Below are positions 43,679 through 53,314 of a stretch of 64,000 nt of DNA, in pieces. Position numbers and translations under genes: made by a program. Below the pieces are notes generated by a model. That model had not been told where the DNA came from and searched no databases. It saw only the letters and a list, made by a program, of their open reading frames with translations. Positions within the stretch are counted from its first letter, which is position 1. Every line of letters begins with the position of its first letter. This DNA comes from CAVSUZ01 sp963795415. Lineage in GTDB: Bacteria > Pseudomonadota > Alphaproteobacteria > Acetobacterales > Acetobacteraceae. The stretch is taken from assembly GCA_963795415.1 (NCBI GenBank), contig CAWCHQ010000001.1:1240001-1304000 (forward strand), in the 5' to 3' direction.

Positions 43679-44661
43679 ATACGGCGTTGGATCGGCCAAC
43701 TCGGCACGCGTTGCAGGTTGTCGGGCTGGGCTAAGCGCATGCTGATATCGGGCCGGCGGGCGGAGACATCGCCTGCCGCGAGGAAGGAAATACGCATGGC
43801 GGCGCTGCCTGCCAGAGTCAGCAGAGCAGCCAGGCGCGACAGAGTGTTGGAGCGGCGCCGGCCAGTGAGCGACACCGCCAGCAAGCCGAGCGGCAGAGCC
43901 GTGCCGAGAACCGTCCCTCCAGCCTCGTCGATCATGCCAGGAGTGCTCTTCATCGCGGGTGCCACGCCTGTACGGTGATAAGTCTCGTCCGCGGAGATCG
44001 TCGCGGCCAGCTCCAGCGCAAGCGCGGCGAGGGTTATTTTGTCGAGATCACGGGTAAGCCGTGTCTGATTTTCTCCGAGGTTTAGCGTGGCGGCGCCGGC
44101 GGCGATGGAGGAGGCGGCAAAGCGGATCGCCGTCGCGCAGGGGGCGGCAGCCCAGAGCGGCGTACTGGTTGCGGAGAGCAACGAGGCCGTGTATGTCCCA
44201 AGTCCGGCGCCGGTTATTGCAAGCGGGACTTGGGCAACTTTGCCGAGCGGGCGAAGCCGGTGCAGGCCCGGCAGTTCCGCCGCCGCGGTCAATGCGCTGA
44301 ATCCTCCAAAAGCGACCAGCAGCCAACTGCCGATCGACATGGGTGAGGTGGCTTTGAACAGACGCAGCATGTTGTAGAACCGCTTGGGCGTGTGCAGATC
44401 CATGATCAACCCAAGCGTGCCGATTGTCGGGCCGGCCAGCGAAACCCAGCGGCCGCGCCTTACTGTTTGCTTCGCTTTATCGCCGCGCGTAAAATCGAGC
44501 ATCGTTGAAAGCAGCGCAGCGCCGCCGGACAGCCCGGCCAGAAAAATATAACCACCTACAAACCACTTGTTAAACGGTGCCGGCTTGAGCTGCTCTCTGC
44601 CATAATATGTCGCGCCACCCCACCGGGAGGTTGCGCGGCCGAACCCTGCGTCGTCGGGCAT
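43675..44661 (-). CDS. NrfD/PsrC-like membrane subunit of the formate dehydrogenase
   Basis: 328 residues with eight to nine hydrophobic helices. The N-terminal WFVGGYIFLAGLSGGAALLST is the NrfD-family quinone-site helix. ATG 44661 (after AGGAGA) is preferred over an in-frame start inside fdhB. It would anchor the FDH alpha-beta heterodimer and pass electrons to quinone, replacing the haem b gamma subunit of FDH-N. It starts 13 bp after the fdhB stop on the same strand. Confidence 0.88.
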   Translation of the reverse strand: MPDDAGFGRATSRWGGATYYGREQLKPAPFNKWFVGGYIFLAGLSGGAALLSTMLDFTRGDKAKQTVRRGRWVSLAGPTIGTLGLIMDLHTPKRFYNMLRLFKATSPMSIGSWLLVAFGGFSALTAAAELPGLHRLRPLGKVAQVPLAITGAGLGTYTASLLSATSTPLWAAAPCATAIRFAASSIAAGAATLNLGENQTRLTRDLDKITLAALALELAATISADETYHRTGVAPAMKSTPGMIDEAGGTVLGTALPLGLLAVSLTGRRRSNTLSRLAALLTLAGSAAMRISFLAAGDVSARRPDISMRLAQPDNLQRVPSWPIQRRI

Positions 44662-44674
44662 CAGGACGTCTCCT

Positions 44675-45553
44675 TCAGCGGCGGAAGGCGGAAGCGGCGA
44701 ACACTGCCAGCACAGCCATCGCGGCAAGTCCCGACATCAGGCTCGGCATGACGCGATTGGCAGGGCGAGTGGGCGCATAAGGCAAGTTGTAAATTTCCGG
44801 CGCATCGGTCAGCAAAAAGAAGGCGTGCAGATGCTCCAGGCCGCCAGTCGCACCGGGAGCGCCAGGTGTGCCGTATAAATAAGCGTCCGTACGTCCGGCT
44901 TTATGCAGGGTATCGATGCGGGCGGCCGCACGGGCGTGAAGTTCGGACAGCTCGCCGAACTGGATCGAGTCAGTCGGGCAGGATTTGGCGCAGGCGGGCT
45001 CCAATCCGCCCTTCAGTCGGTCGTAACAGAGCGTGCATTTATGCGCCTTGCCGTCCTGCACATTGACCTCGATCACCCCGAAGGGACAGGCAGGCTGGCA
45101 GTAGCCGCAGCCATTGCAGATATCCTGCTGAACAACCACCGTATCGAACTCGGTGCGGAACAGGGCGCCCGTGGGGCAGGCTTCCAGGCAAGGCGCGTTG
45201 TGGCAGTGTTTGCAAACGTCGCTCATCATGAGCCAGCCGCTCTGGAATGGCGTCTGCGTGTCATCGCGCACCGATCGTTCGATGAAGCTGACGTGGCGCC
45301 AGGTATTGGCGGAGAGACGCCCCGTGTTGTCGTAGCTTTCACCGGTCAGACGAAGTTCGTCGGCGGGCAGGTTGTTCCATTCCTTGCAGGCGACCTCACA
45401 TGCCTTGCAGCCGATGCACAGCGTGGTGTCAGTGAAGAAGCCGTAAGACTTTCCGGGAACCACCTTCACGCCCGCGGTAAGTTCAGCTTCATCTGGGATC
45501 ATCCGGTCCAGACTGGACTCGGGATATTCCAGGGCGCGGGGGTGCATATCCAT
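44675..45553 (-). CDS. fdhB: Formate dehydrogenase iron-sulfur (beta) subunit
   Basis: 292 residues with four ferredoxin-like Cys clusters: CIGCKACEVACKEWNN, CKHCHNAPCLEACPTGAL, CNGCGYCQPACPFGV and CTLCYDRLKGGLEPACAKSCP, each able to bind a 4Fe-4S centre. A single C-terminal hydrophobic helix (ANRVMPSLMSGLAAMAVLAVFAASAF) tethers it to the membrane. It links the catalytic alpha subunit to the NrfD-like protein. It is divergent from the alpha gene, 336 bp away, with a small conserved-looking gene in between. Confidence 0.92.
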   Translation of the reverse strand: MDMHPRALEYPESSLDRMIPDEAELTAGVKVVPGKSYGFFTDTTLCIGCKACEVACKEWNNLPADELRLTGESYDNTGRLSANTWRHVSFIERSVRDDTQTPFQSGWLMMSDVCKHCHNAPCLEACPTGALFRTEFDTVVVQQDICNGCGYCQPACPFGVIEVNVQDGKAHKCTLCYDRLKGGLEPACAKSCPTDSIQFGELSELHARAAARIDTLHKAGRTDAYLYGTPGAPGATGGLEHLHAFFLLTDAPEIYNLPYAPTRPANRVMPSLMSGLAAMAVLAVFAASAFRR

Positions 45554-45566
45554 TTGTTTTGTGCCG

Positions 45567-45788
45567 CTAATCGAGCCGGGTTACCGAGTGAGCAAGGAAG
45601 CCAATGATACCGTGAGCCGTCGCGTACCTCACCCGCACACGCGCCTGCTCCTGTGGCAGGGGTGCGAGCTGCTGGGGCTCCAGCGGAGCCTTATGGGAAA
45701 GCAAAAATGTGTGAGAAGCGCCTTTCGGGTCGCGGAGCTCGAACCTGCTCTCCTGCACGATGGTGACAATGCCGTCCATGGACTCCAT
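45567..45788 (-). CDS. Small FDH-associated protein of unknown function
   Basis: 73 residues, all-beta looking, beginning MESMDGIVTIVQESRFEL with an alternative start three codons later. No signal peptide or helix. It starts the minus-strand FDH unit (14 bp before fdhB) and faces the alpha gene. Similar small ORFs accompany FDH operons in alphaproteobacteria, to my recollection; no function is known. A role in maturation or assembly is inference. Confidence 0.6.
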   Translation of the reverse strand: MESMDGIVTIVQESRFELRDPKGASHTFLLSHKAPLEPQQLAPLPQEQARVRVRYATAHGIIGFLAHSVTRLD

Positions 45789-45901
45789 CGGATGATCCCG
45801 CTCGCCCGCGAGGCTTAAACGCGACGGCTTGTCTTGGTTCCCGCCCGCAACCGGTCTGGGCCGTCCGCGTTGGAAAACCGCGTGAGGCCGTGAGAGTCAC
45901 G

Positions 45902-48900
45902 ATGAAGAAAATTCGCCAGCGCATGGCTGACCGGGTGTCGGGGTTCGTCCGAAATTGGTCCTTGCCGCGCCAAGCGGCGGGTCAGAGCGTGATGGGCGAA
46001 GCCGCGAAAAGTGAGCTATCCCGGCAGCTCCGACCCCGGCTGGAGCAGGCCGACCGCGTCGGCACCTCGATTTGCCCGTTCTGCGCGGTGGGATGTGCGC
46101 AACTGGTCTATGCGAGAAACGGCAAACCGATCCATGTGGAGGGTGATCCGCGAAGCCCGGTAAACCAGGGTACGCTATGCCCCAAGGGAGCCGGCACGCT
46201 CGGGATGATGCTCAGCCCGAAGCGGATCACGGATGTGCTCTACCGTGCTCCGCACTCAGATCATTGGGAGCCGAAACCGCTTGACTGGGCGATGGATCGC
46301 ATCGCTGAGCGCGTCAGACGAACGAGAGATGAAACCTTTACGGAGAGGCTGCCTGACGGCACCCTGGTAAACCAGACCCTCGGGATCGGTTCCCTTGGTG
46401 GCGCGACGCTGGACAACGAAGAAAATTACCTGATGAAAAAGCTGTTTGGCGGTGGCCTGGGGATGGTGAATATCGAGAACCAGGCAAGGATATGACACTC
46501 CTCCTCGGTGCCCAGTTTGGGCACCTCGTTTGGACGGGGCGCCGCGACAATGGCGCTATGGGATCTGGCGAACGCCGATGTGATCACCATCATGGGATCA
46601 AACATGGCCGAGAATCATCCCGTCGCATTCCGGTTCGTAACCGAAGCGCAGGCGCGGGGGGCGACGATCATCCATGTTGATCCGCGGTTCACGCGGACCT
46701 CGGCCATTGCAAACATTCATGTGTCTATCCGCTCAGGGAGCGATATCGCGTTCCTTGGGGGGATCATCCGCTACATTCTGGAAAATGACCTGGGGTTCCG
46801 GGATTTTGTGATCCCATACACCAACATCGCTACCATTATCGATGACGGCTTTCAGGACGCGGACCAGAACGAGGGGGTGTTCTCCGGATTTCAGCCGCGA
46901 AATGCGGCCTATAAGATGGACACCTGGCAGGTACAAGGGCGAAGTCGTCGCATCGCCCCTTGCGGAGCACAGCCCGCAGCTTGAGGCCAAGGATGCGGAA
47001 AGCGGCGAAGCGGCAATGACGCGGCATCCACCGCCGTCCGATGAAACGCTGCAGCATCCAAATTGCGTATACCAGATAATGCGGCGTCACTTCGCGCGGT
47101 ACACACCCGAGCTCGTGGAAAAGGTGACTGGCTGCCCAAAGGCGACATTCCTTAGGGTGGCCGATGCGATCGCGCGGAATTCCGGGCGGGAGCGGACCGG
47201 CGCGTTCTGCTATGCCGTGGGATGGACGCATCATTCCACGGGCGTGCAGATGATCCGTGCGGCCTCCATCATTCAGGGGTTGCTGGGAAATATCGGGCGG
47301 CCGGGCGGTGGCATGATGGCGCTGCGAGGACATTGCAGCATCCAGGGCAGCACCGACATCCCAACGTTGTACAACATGCTACCGACGTATCTGCCGCAGC
47401 CGAATGCTTTGCTGCCGCATCACTCGCTGAAGCATTATCTGGAAGCTGAAACACCGCCGACCGGCTGGTGGAATAACCTGCCGAAATACGTGATCAGCCT
47501 GTTGAAGGCATGGTACGGGCAGGCTGCGACAGCCGCTAACGACTACTGCTACGACCTGCTGCCCAAGCTCACGGGCGATCACTCGCAATTGCCAATGACC
47601 TTGGCGATGGCTGATGGGTTGATTAAGGGGCAATTCGTGCTCGGGCAGAACCCGGTGGTCGGCGGTGCAAACTCCGGCCTGATCGAACGCGCGATGACCA
47701 GGCTGGAGTGGTTGGTCGTGCGCGATTTTGCGATGACCGAGACTGCTGACTTCTGGCAGAAGGGCCGGCTGGTGCAGAGGGGAGAACTCAAGCCGGAGGA
47801 GATTGGCACTGAAGTCTTTTTCCTGCCGAGTGCGATGGCGGCGGAAAAGGAAGGCACGATAACCAACACGAGCCGATTGGTGCAGTGGCACGACAGAGTT
47901 TGCGAACTGCCAGGAGATTCGCGATCGGAGACGTGGTTCGTGTATCACCTCGGGCGACGGCTGAAAAACATGTATGCAGATAGTTGCGAAACAAAGGACA
48001 AGCCGATCCAGACGCTGACCTGGGAGTATCCGGTCAGCGGCGCCGCGGAGGAGCCCGACGCAGCCGCAGTCCTGAAAGAGGTCAATGGTTACACGGTCGC
48101 CGACCGCACCCAGCTGAAGAACTTCCAGGAATTGAAGGATGACGGCTCAACGGCCTGCGGCGGCTGGCTGTACACTGGGGTGTTTCCGGGAGAGCACGAC
48201 AACAAATCCCGGTCGCGCAGGCCGGACGGTCCATCGGGTCCCGGCAGCCACGCGGGATGGAGCTGGTCCTGGCCATCAAACCGGCGAACGATGTACAACC
48301 GGGCGTCAGCCGATCCTGACGGCAATCCGTGGTCCGAGCGGAAGAAGATGATCTGGTGGGACGCGGACAAACAGGAATGGACGGGCAACGATGTGCCCGA
48401 TTTCACCAAATCGACTCCTCCGGACAGGCGCCCGGACTATTCGTTGCATCCAACAGGAATGGAGGCGCTCGGTGGCGCCGATCCGTTCATCATGGAGGTG
48501 GACGGCAAATGCCACCTGTTCGAACCATCCGGGCTGAAGGACGGGCCTCTGCCGACATATTATGAACCGGTCGAGAGTCCGGTTCGCAATGCGATGTATC
48601 CGAAGCAGCAGATCAACCCGGCCGCAAAGTTGTGGCCGCGTCCGGGCAATGAGTATCACGCGCCAGAGGATCCACGCTTTCCTTACGTGTTCACCACGTT
48701 CCGGCTGACCGAGCTGCACTGCGGCGGAATCGCAACCCGCGTGATGCCGCACACGGCGGAGCTGCAGCCTGAAGCATTTGTCGAAATCTCTCCCGAGCTG
48801 GCAGGCGAGGTCGGCATCAAAAGTCTTGACTGGGTGGTGCTGTCCACAGCCCGGGGGGAGATCGAAGCGAAGGCGATGATCACGCGCCGGCTGCGCCCAT

Positions 48901-49103
48901 TCGTTATCGAGAGCCGCCGCATTCACCAGGTCGGCATGCCGTGGGTGTATGGCTGGGATGGCTATGCCCACGGCGATATCGCCAACGTGCTGCTGGCGAT
49001 TCATGGCGATCCAAACACCAGCATCCACAGTACGAAGGCCCTGACCTGCAACCTGCGGAAGGGGCGCCTTTTGCACCCGGAGGGTGCGAGCCATGGACAA
49101 TGA
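45902..49103 (+). CDS. fdhA: Formate dehydrogenase alpha subunit with selenocysteine codon; +1 frameshift
   Basis: A molybdopterin oxidoreductase of about 1066 residues. An N-terminal 4Fe-4S site (Cys58, 61, 65, 93: CPFCAVGC...CPKG) leads to an in-frame TGA at 46493-46495 (residue 198) in ENQARI-U-HSSSVPSLG, exactly where FDH-N and FDH-H carry selenocysteine. A SECIS-like hairpin follows. Downstream the frame gives MGSNMAENHPVAFRF; the match then jumps frame at base 46931 (TWQ|YKGEVVASPLAEHS), where one extra G sits, and continues intact to 49103. No Tat signal is visible, so the enzyme probably faces the cytoplasm. ATG 45902 or GTG 45890 may start it. Function as read requires Sec decoding and repair of the frameshift. 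Confidence 0.9.
46493..46525 (+). promoter_or_regulatory. Selenocysteine UGA codon and SECIS hairpin
   Basis: TGA 46493-46495 is followed after exactly 11 nt by a perfect stem GGTGCCC (46507-46513), loop AGTTT (46514-46518), GGGCACC (46519-46525). The short stem with a G-U containing apical loop at this spacing resembles the Escherichia coli fdhF/fdnG elements bound by SelB. Codons through the hairpin read as normal FDH sequence. Confidence 0.82.
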
Positions 49104-49416
49104 GGCGACGACGATCGGGCGTCCCACGTCCCGTCAGCATGGGCGTGCAGCACTACGGATGCTGGATAAGCTGCTGGCCGAGCGGCCAGAAAAGGTTGGA
49201 CACGATTTCTCGGAAGCAACGCGCTGCCTGACCGCGTTTCGCGATTCACTGATCGCCCGCTGGCGCGAAAGCGGAGCAGAGCAGGACCGGGAGCGCTTGG
49301 GGAAGGCGAATGCAGTGCTGGCGGTGATTGTTGGAGGACACTTCCCGTTAGGCGGAATTCCGTGGGGGCATATCGAAAAAGCGCGCGAGGAACTCGCAGG
49401 GATTATTTCGGATTGA
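49093..49416 (+). CDS. Small FDH-linked hypothetical protein
   Basis: 107 residues starting MDNEATTIGRP; ATG 49093 overlaps the end of the FDH alpha gene by 11 bp, so translation is coupled. The protein is helical and charged (RAALRMLDKLLAERPEKVGH) with no membrane segment or signal. It is presumably an accessory factor for FDH, but I recognise no characterised family. It converges with coxD, overlapping its end by 14 bp. Confidence 0.7.
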   Translation: MDNEATTIGRPTSRQHGRAALRMLDKLLAERPEKVGHDFSEATRCLTAFRDSLIARWRESGAEQDRERLGKANAVLAVIVGGHFPLGGIPWGHIEKAREELAGIISD

Positions 49417-49702
49417 TCGTTCCCACCAGCCATAGATGGCGCGTCAGCGCGTCCATGCTGCCAAGTCCGAGGATCACGATCAGCCAGAACACCGCGGCGA
49501 CGGCGAATCCCCGGGCGACGATCGGCGCACTGCCAAGGTTCATGTACACGAAAGCAACGGTTACAACCATTGCTCCGGCCAGGAACAGCACGACGGGCCG
49601 GTCCTGCGGCGACATATGAATGCCGCTGATCAGGAACTGGCCCCCCGCAAGCGCCAGCAGCAGCGCCCAGGTCAACCCGAGCCATACGATGCGGCCGATC
49701 AT
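49403..49702 (-). CDS. Cytochrome c oxidase subunit IV (small membrane subunit)
   Basis: 99 residues with three hydrophobic helices: IVWLGLTWALLLALAGGQFLI, PVVLFLAGAMVVTVAFVYMNL and FAVAAVFWLIVILGLG. ATG at 49702 overlaps the coxC stop by 4 bp. Matches the prokaryotic COX4-type fourth subunit by size and topology. Last gene of the act-cox operon. Confidence 0.8.
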   Translation of the reverse strand: MIGRIVWLGLTWALLLALAGGQFLISGIHMSPQDRPVVLFLAGAMVVTVAFVYMNLGSAPIVARGFAVAAVFWLIVILGLGSMDALTRHLWLVGTINPK

Positions 49703-50370
49703 GTTCCCCTCCCGATCAGGTAGATTAAGGGCCACAGGATGATCCAGATGATATCGACGAAGCTCCAGTAGATGCCGACGACCTCCACCGGGGTGTGATA
49801 CGCCGCGGAGAAGTGGCGGCGGCGGGCACGCAGGATCAGATAAAGAACGAGCGCGATGCCCACGGACATGTGGGCGCCGTGCAAGATGGTAGCGATCCAA
49901 TAGAAGCTCCAGAACAGTTTGGCGCCGCCCTGCAGCGCGCCTTTCACCTTGAAGTCGGGGTCAAGCACCCAGGTGTGGTCATCGAAGTCGAGATGCCATT
50001 CGTAGCCCTTTAGACAGAGAAAAATCACGCCGAGCGACAGCGTCACCCACAACGCCATACTCATCGGTCGGTCGGCGCCGCCGCGGATAAACGTAAGGGC
50101 TACGGCATAGGCGAAACTGCTGGTCACCAGCACACCGGTGTTGATGCTGCCGATCCACAGTTGGGTTTCGGCGCTGCCGGCGTCGAATCCGGCAAGATTC
50201 CAGTAGCGGCTGTAGATCCAGGTCAGGAAGAGTGCGCCGAAGAACAGGCACTCCTGCGCCAGGAACAGCCACATCCCGGCGATCGCCGCTTCCCGCTGAT
50301 GGAACAAGCTGGCGTACTGAAATTCCTGCGGCAGAATCAGCACGGCGCCGGGGGGCTGGGGTTCAGCCAT
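49699..50370 (-). CDS. coxC: Cytochrome c oxidase subunit III
   Basis: 223 residues with five hydrophobic helices and COX3 motifs (AIAGMWLFLAQECLFFGALFLTW near residue 30, and LHGAHMSVGIALVLYL). It is the five-helix short form found with caa3-type oxidases. Start overlaps the coxA stop, consistent with the tightly packed operon. Confidence 0.92.
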   Translation of the reverse strand: MAEPQPPGAVLILPQEFQYASLFHQREAAIAGMWLFLAQECLFFGALFLTWIYSRYWNLAGFDAGSAETQLWIGSINTGVLVTSSFAYAVALTFIRGGADRPMSMALWVTLSLGVIFLCLKGYEWHLDFDDHTWVLDPDFKVKGALQGGAKLFWSFYWIATILHGAHMSVGIALVLYLILRARRRHFSAAYHTPVEVVGIYWSFVDIIWIILWPLIYLIGRGT

Positions 50371-52003
50371 GGTAATTCCGCTGCTCCAGCCGCTCCGGCT
50401 CCTTGTAGTCGTACGGATCCCAGGTCACGAGCGGGGTCGAGTAGAAATTCACGGTGGGCGGCGGCGAGGTGGTTTGCCACTCCAGCCCGGTGGCGTCCCA
50501 AGGATTGGAGGAAGCGCGCGGACCACGGAACAGCGACCAGGGCAGATAAAACAGCGGAAGCAGGTAACCCAGCGCGAGGATCGACGCGCCGGCCGAGGAC
50601 ATGACATTCAGGACCTGGAACTTGGCGGGGTATGTGGCTTCGCGCCGCGGCATCCCGGTGAAACCGAGGATGTATTGGGGCGCGAAGGTCATGTTAAAGC
50701 CGAGGAATATGATCAGCGCGGCGGCGCGGCCCCACATCTCCGGGTACATCCGGCCGGTGATCTTCGGCCACCAGAAGTGCAGCCCGCCGAAGAACGCGGA
50801 GACCATGCCGCCGACCATCACGTAGTGGAAATGCGCCACGACGAAATAGGTTTGACTAAGATGCACGTCGGCCGCCAGGCAAGCGAGCCACAGCCCGGTC
50901 AGACCGCCGCTGGTGAACAGTCCGATGAAGCCGATGGCGTACAGCATCGGTGCATCGAAGCGGATAAAGCCCTTGTGCATGGTGCCGATCCAGTTGAACA
51001 CCTTGATCGCCGAGGGAATGGCCACCGCATAAGACATCAAGGAGAACACCACGCTGGCGTACAGCGACTGGCCGGAGACGAACATGTGGTGGCCCCAGAC
51101 GAAGAAACTGATCACCGCGATGGCGATGCTACACCAGACGACGAACTCGTAACCGAACAGCCGCTTGTGCGCGAAGCAGGGAATAATTTCGCTGACCACG
51201 CCCATGCCTGGCAGGATCATGATGTACACCGCCGGGTGGGAGTAGAACCAGAACAGGTGCTGAAACAGGATCAGATCGCCGCCGATCTGCGGATCGAACG
51301 GACCCACGTGGAACATGCGTTGGAAGAACACCAGGAGCAGGGTCATCGCCAGCACTGGCGTGGCCAGCACGTAGAGGACACTCACGGCGTAGTGCGACCA
51401 TATGAAAACCGGCAGGCGGTTCCAGGTCATGCCCGGTGCGCGCAGCGTGTGGATGGTGACGATGAAATTCAGGCCGGTGGCGATGGAGGAGAAGCCGCTG
51501 AGAAAGATGCCCCACACCGCGATCAGCACGAACCCGTTGCTGTAGTCGGTGGAGAGCGTGGGATAGAACGTCCAGCCCACGTCCAGCCCGCCCACAAACA
51601 TGGCGTACAGCTCGACGATTCCGCCGGCGACGAACAGGTACCAGCTCATCAGGTTGATTTTGGGGAAGGCGAGGTCGCGCGCTCCGATCATCAGCGGGAT
51701 GCAGAAGTTTCCCAGCGTGACCGGGATGGAGGGCACCAGGAAGAACCACACCATGATGATCCCATGCATGGTGAACAGGCGGTTATACGTCTCCTCGGAG
51801 CGGAGCATCCCTTCCGGCACGATGAGGTTCCACCGCATGAAAGCCGCGGCGATGCCGCCGACGAAGAAGAACGCGGTGATGCTAACAAGATACAGGACTG
51901 CGATTCGCTTGTGGTCCGTCGTGGTAAGCCAACCCCTCAGCGTGAAGCTCTCGCTGAGGTAGCTTTCGGCGACCTCGCGGGCGTCGATAACGGTGCTGCT
52001 CAT
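50363..52003 (-). CDS. coxA: Cytochrome c oxidase subunit I (A2-type haem-copper oxidase)
   Basis: 546 residues, twelve helices, with haem and CuB histidines (HGIIMVWFFLVPS, WGHHMFVSGQS, HFHYVMVGG). The K-channel motif normally reading GHPEVY here reads FYSHPAVYIM, so the D-channel Glu is absent and a Tyr-Ser pair replaces it: the YS hallmark of A2-type oxidases such as Rhodothermus caa3. ATG 52003 overlaps the coxB stop by 4 bp and gives a normal N-terminus; a longer in-frame reading is antisense noise. Confidence 0.94.
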   Translation of the reverse strand: MSSTVIDAREVAESYLSESFTLRGWLTTTDHKRIAVLYLVSITAFFFVGGIAAAFMRWNLIVPEGMLRSEETYNRLFTMHGIIMVWFFLVPSIPVTLGNFCIPLMIGARDLAFPKINLMSWYLFVAGGIVELYAMFVGGLDVGWTFYPTLSTDYSNGFVLIAVWGIFLSGFSSIATGLNFIVTIHTLRAPGMTWNRLPVFIWSHYAVSVLYVLATPVLAMTLLLVFFQRMFHVGPFDPQIGGDLILFQHLFWFYSHPAVYIMILPGMGVVSEIIPCFAHKRLFGYEFVVWCSIAIAVISFFVWGHHMFVSGQSLYASVVFSLMSYAVAIPSAIKVFNWIGTMHKGFIRFDAPMLYAIGFIGLFTSGGLTGLWLACLAADVHLSQTYFVVAHFHYVMVGGMVSAFFGGLHFWWPKITGRMYPEMWGRAAALIIFLGFNMTFAPQYILGFTGMPRREATYPAKFQVLNVMSSAGASILALGYLLPLFYLPWSLFRGPRASSNPWDATGLEWQTTSPPPTVNFYSTPLVTWDPYDYKEPERLEQRNYHG

Positions 52004-52926
52004 GGGTTCTCCGCGCCGAGGGACTTGATATAGGCGATCAGGCTTTGCAGATCGCCTTCGCTGATCTTGCCGTCGAACGACGGCATCACGGGCACATAGC
52101 TGGCGACGACCTGCTTTTTTGGATACAGAATCGAATCGCGCAGGTAGGCTTCGTCGGCGATCACGGTGGTGCCGTCGGACAATGGCACCGGACTGCCATA
52201 GACCCCGTTGAGCGAAGGGGCGCGCACCGTGCCGCCACCCTCGTGGCAGCCGCTGCAGCCGAAGCGGATGAACAGATCCTTGCCCTGCGCCACGAGGGTC
52301 TGGGAACTGCCGTTCTGTTCCAGCCAGCGCTGATAATCGGCGGGCGGCATCACCACGACCTCGCCCCGCATACGCGAGTGCTCGGTGCCGCAAAAGCGTG
52401 AACAATAGAAATCATAAGTCCCCGGCACGTCGGCGACGAACCAGAACGTCTCATAGCGGCCGGGCAGTACGTCGTGGCGCAGTCGAAAGGCGGGGATGGA
52501 GAAATCGTGGATCACATCCTCCGACGTGAGAACCAGCTGAACCTTGCGTCCGGCGGGCACGTGCAGTTCGTCGATCTCCCGCTGGCCACCGGGATATTCG
52601 ATCTTCCACATCCACCGCTTGCCGACGACGGAGATCTTCATTGCGTCGGGAGGCGGCTGGTACATACGGAGGTAGACGTCGGCGCCCCAGTAGAACAGAC
52701 CGATGAACACAAAGAACGTGGCTGTGGTCCAGGCGATTTCGAATCTCCAGGTCCGCTCGGCGATTGCGCCGCGGTCGATAGGGCTGCCGGCGCGGTACTT
52801 TATCATGAACGTCCACATGAGCCCGAAGACCAGCAGCAGAATCGCCGAGCTGATGACGAGCAGACAGATCAGGATGTGATCGACCTCGGGGGCAAAGTTG
52901 GAGGCGACGGGAAGCTGGAAATTCAC
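52000..52926 (-). CDS. coxB: Cytochrome c oxidase subunit II fused to cytochrome c (caa3 type)
   Basis: 308 residues. Two N-terminal transmembrane helices (about 15-40 and 60-80), a cupredoxin domain with the CuA site CSRFCGTEHSRM, then a C-terminal cytochrome c domain with haem motif CSGCH. The tethered cytochrome makes this a caa3 oxidase that can take electrons without a soluble carrier. It follows the actF side of the operon by 14 bp. Confidence 0.94.
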   Translation of the reverse strand: MNFQLPVASNFAPEVDHILICLLVISSAILLLVFGLMWTFMIKYRAGSPIDRGAIAERTWRFEIAWTTATFFVFIGLFYWGADVYLRMYQPPPDAMKISVVGKRWMWKIEYPGGQREIDELHVPAGRKVQLVLTSEDVIHDFSIPAFRLRHDVLPGRYETFWFVADVPGTYDFYCSRFCGTEHSRMRGEVVVMPPADYQRWLEQNGSSQTLVAQGKDLFIRFGCSGCHEGGGTVRAPSLNGVYGSPVPLSDGTTVIADEAYLRDSILYPKKQVVASYVPVMPSFDGKISEGDLQSLIAYIKSLGAENP

Positions 52927-52939
52927 GCGTGCATCCTGG

Positions 52940-53314
52940 TTATTCCTTGGGCCTTTCCGATGTGGGCCAGCCGGGGATGCCTTGACTGGCGACTTTCTGC
53001 ATTGCGCGGTCGATCGGGATGTGCACGACGCCGTGCGCTTGATCGACCCAGCCGTAGCTGTTCAGTCGCTGCATCTCCTCGGCGTAAAAGCGCTTCCAGT
53101 CGGCGGTGGCGTCTGGCTGCAGTTGCGGCGCGGGGAAGGCGGAAACGCTGCTGGCGATCTGCTTGTCGGCGACGGAATGCGGAAAAATGCCCCAGACGAC
53201 CAGACCCACGGCGGCGACCGAGGTGACCAGCAACAGGAAGGCACTCAGGATAAAGCGGCCGGACACATCGCGCGGCTCGTGCTGCGCCTCGGGGATCAGG
53301 GTTTTCTCAACCAT
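52940..53314 (-). CDS. Small membrane-anchored protein between actF and coxB
   Basis: 124 residues with one N-terminal transmembrane helix (about 20-43, FILSAFLLLVTSVAAVGLVVWGIF) and a periplasmic part containing LNSYGWVDQAHGVVHIPIDRAM. It starts 8 bp inside the actF end. Such an ORF is a recurrent feature of ACIII-caa3 loci by my recollection, but it has no named function; a role in assembly or linking ACIII to the oxidase is inference. Confidence 0.75.
   Translation of the reverse strand: MVEKTLIPEAQHEPRDVSGRFILSAFLLLVTSVAAVGLVVWGIFPHSVADKQIASSVSAFPAPQLQPDATADWKRFYAEEMQRLNSYGWVDQAHGVVHIPIDRAMQKVASQGIPGWPTSERPKE

Noticed and set aside
46842..49103. Treating the 3' part of FDH alpha as a separate oxidoreductase gene
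   Set aside because: Its first 28 codons are out-of-frame noise and homology begins exactly at the frameshift; it is the continuation of the gene starting at 45902.
50369..52033. 554-codon plus-strand frame opposite coxA
   Set aside because: Antisense to a well-conserved subunit I gene, with no plausible domains.
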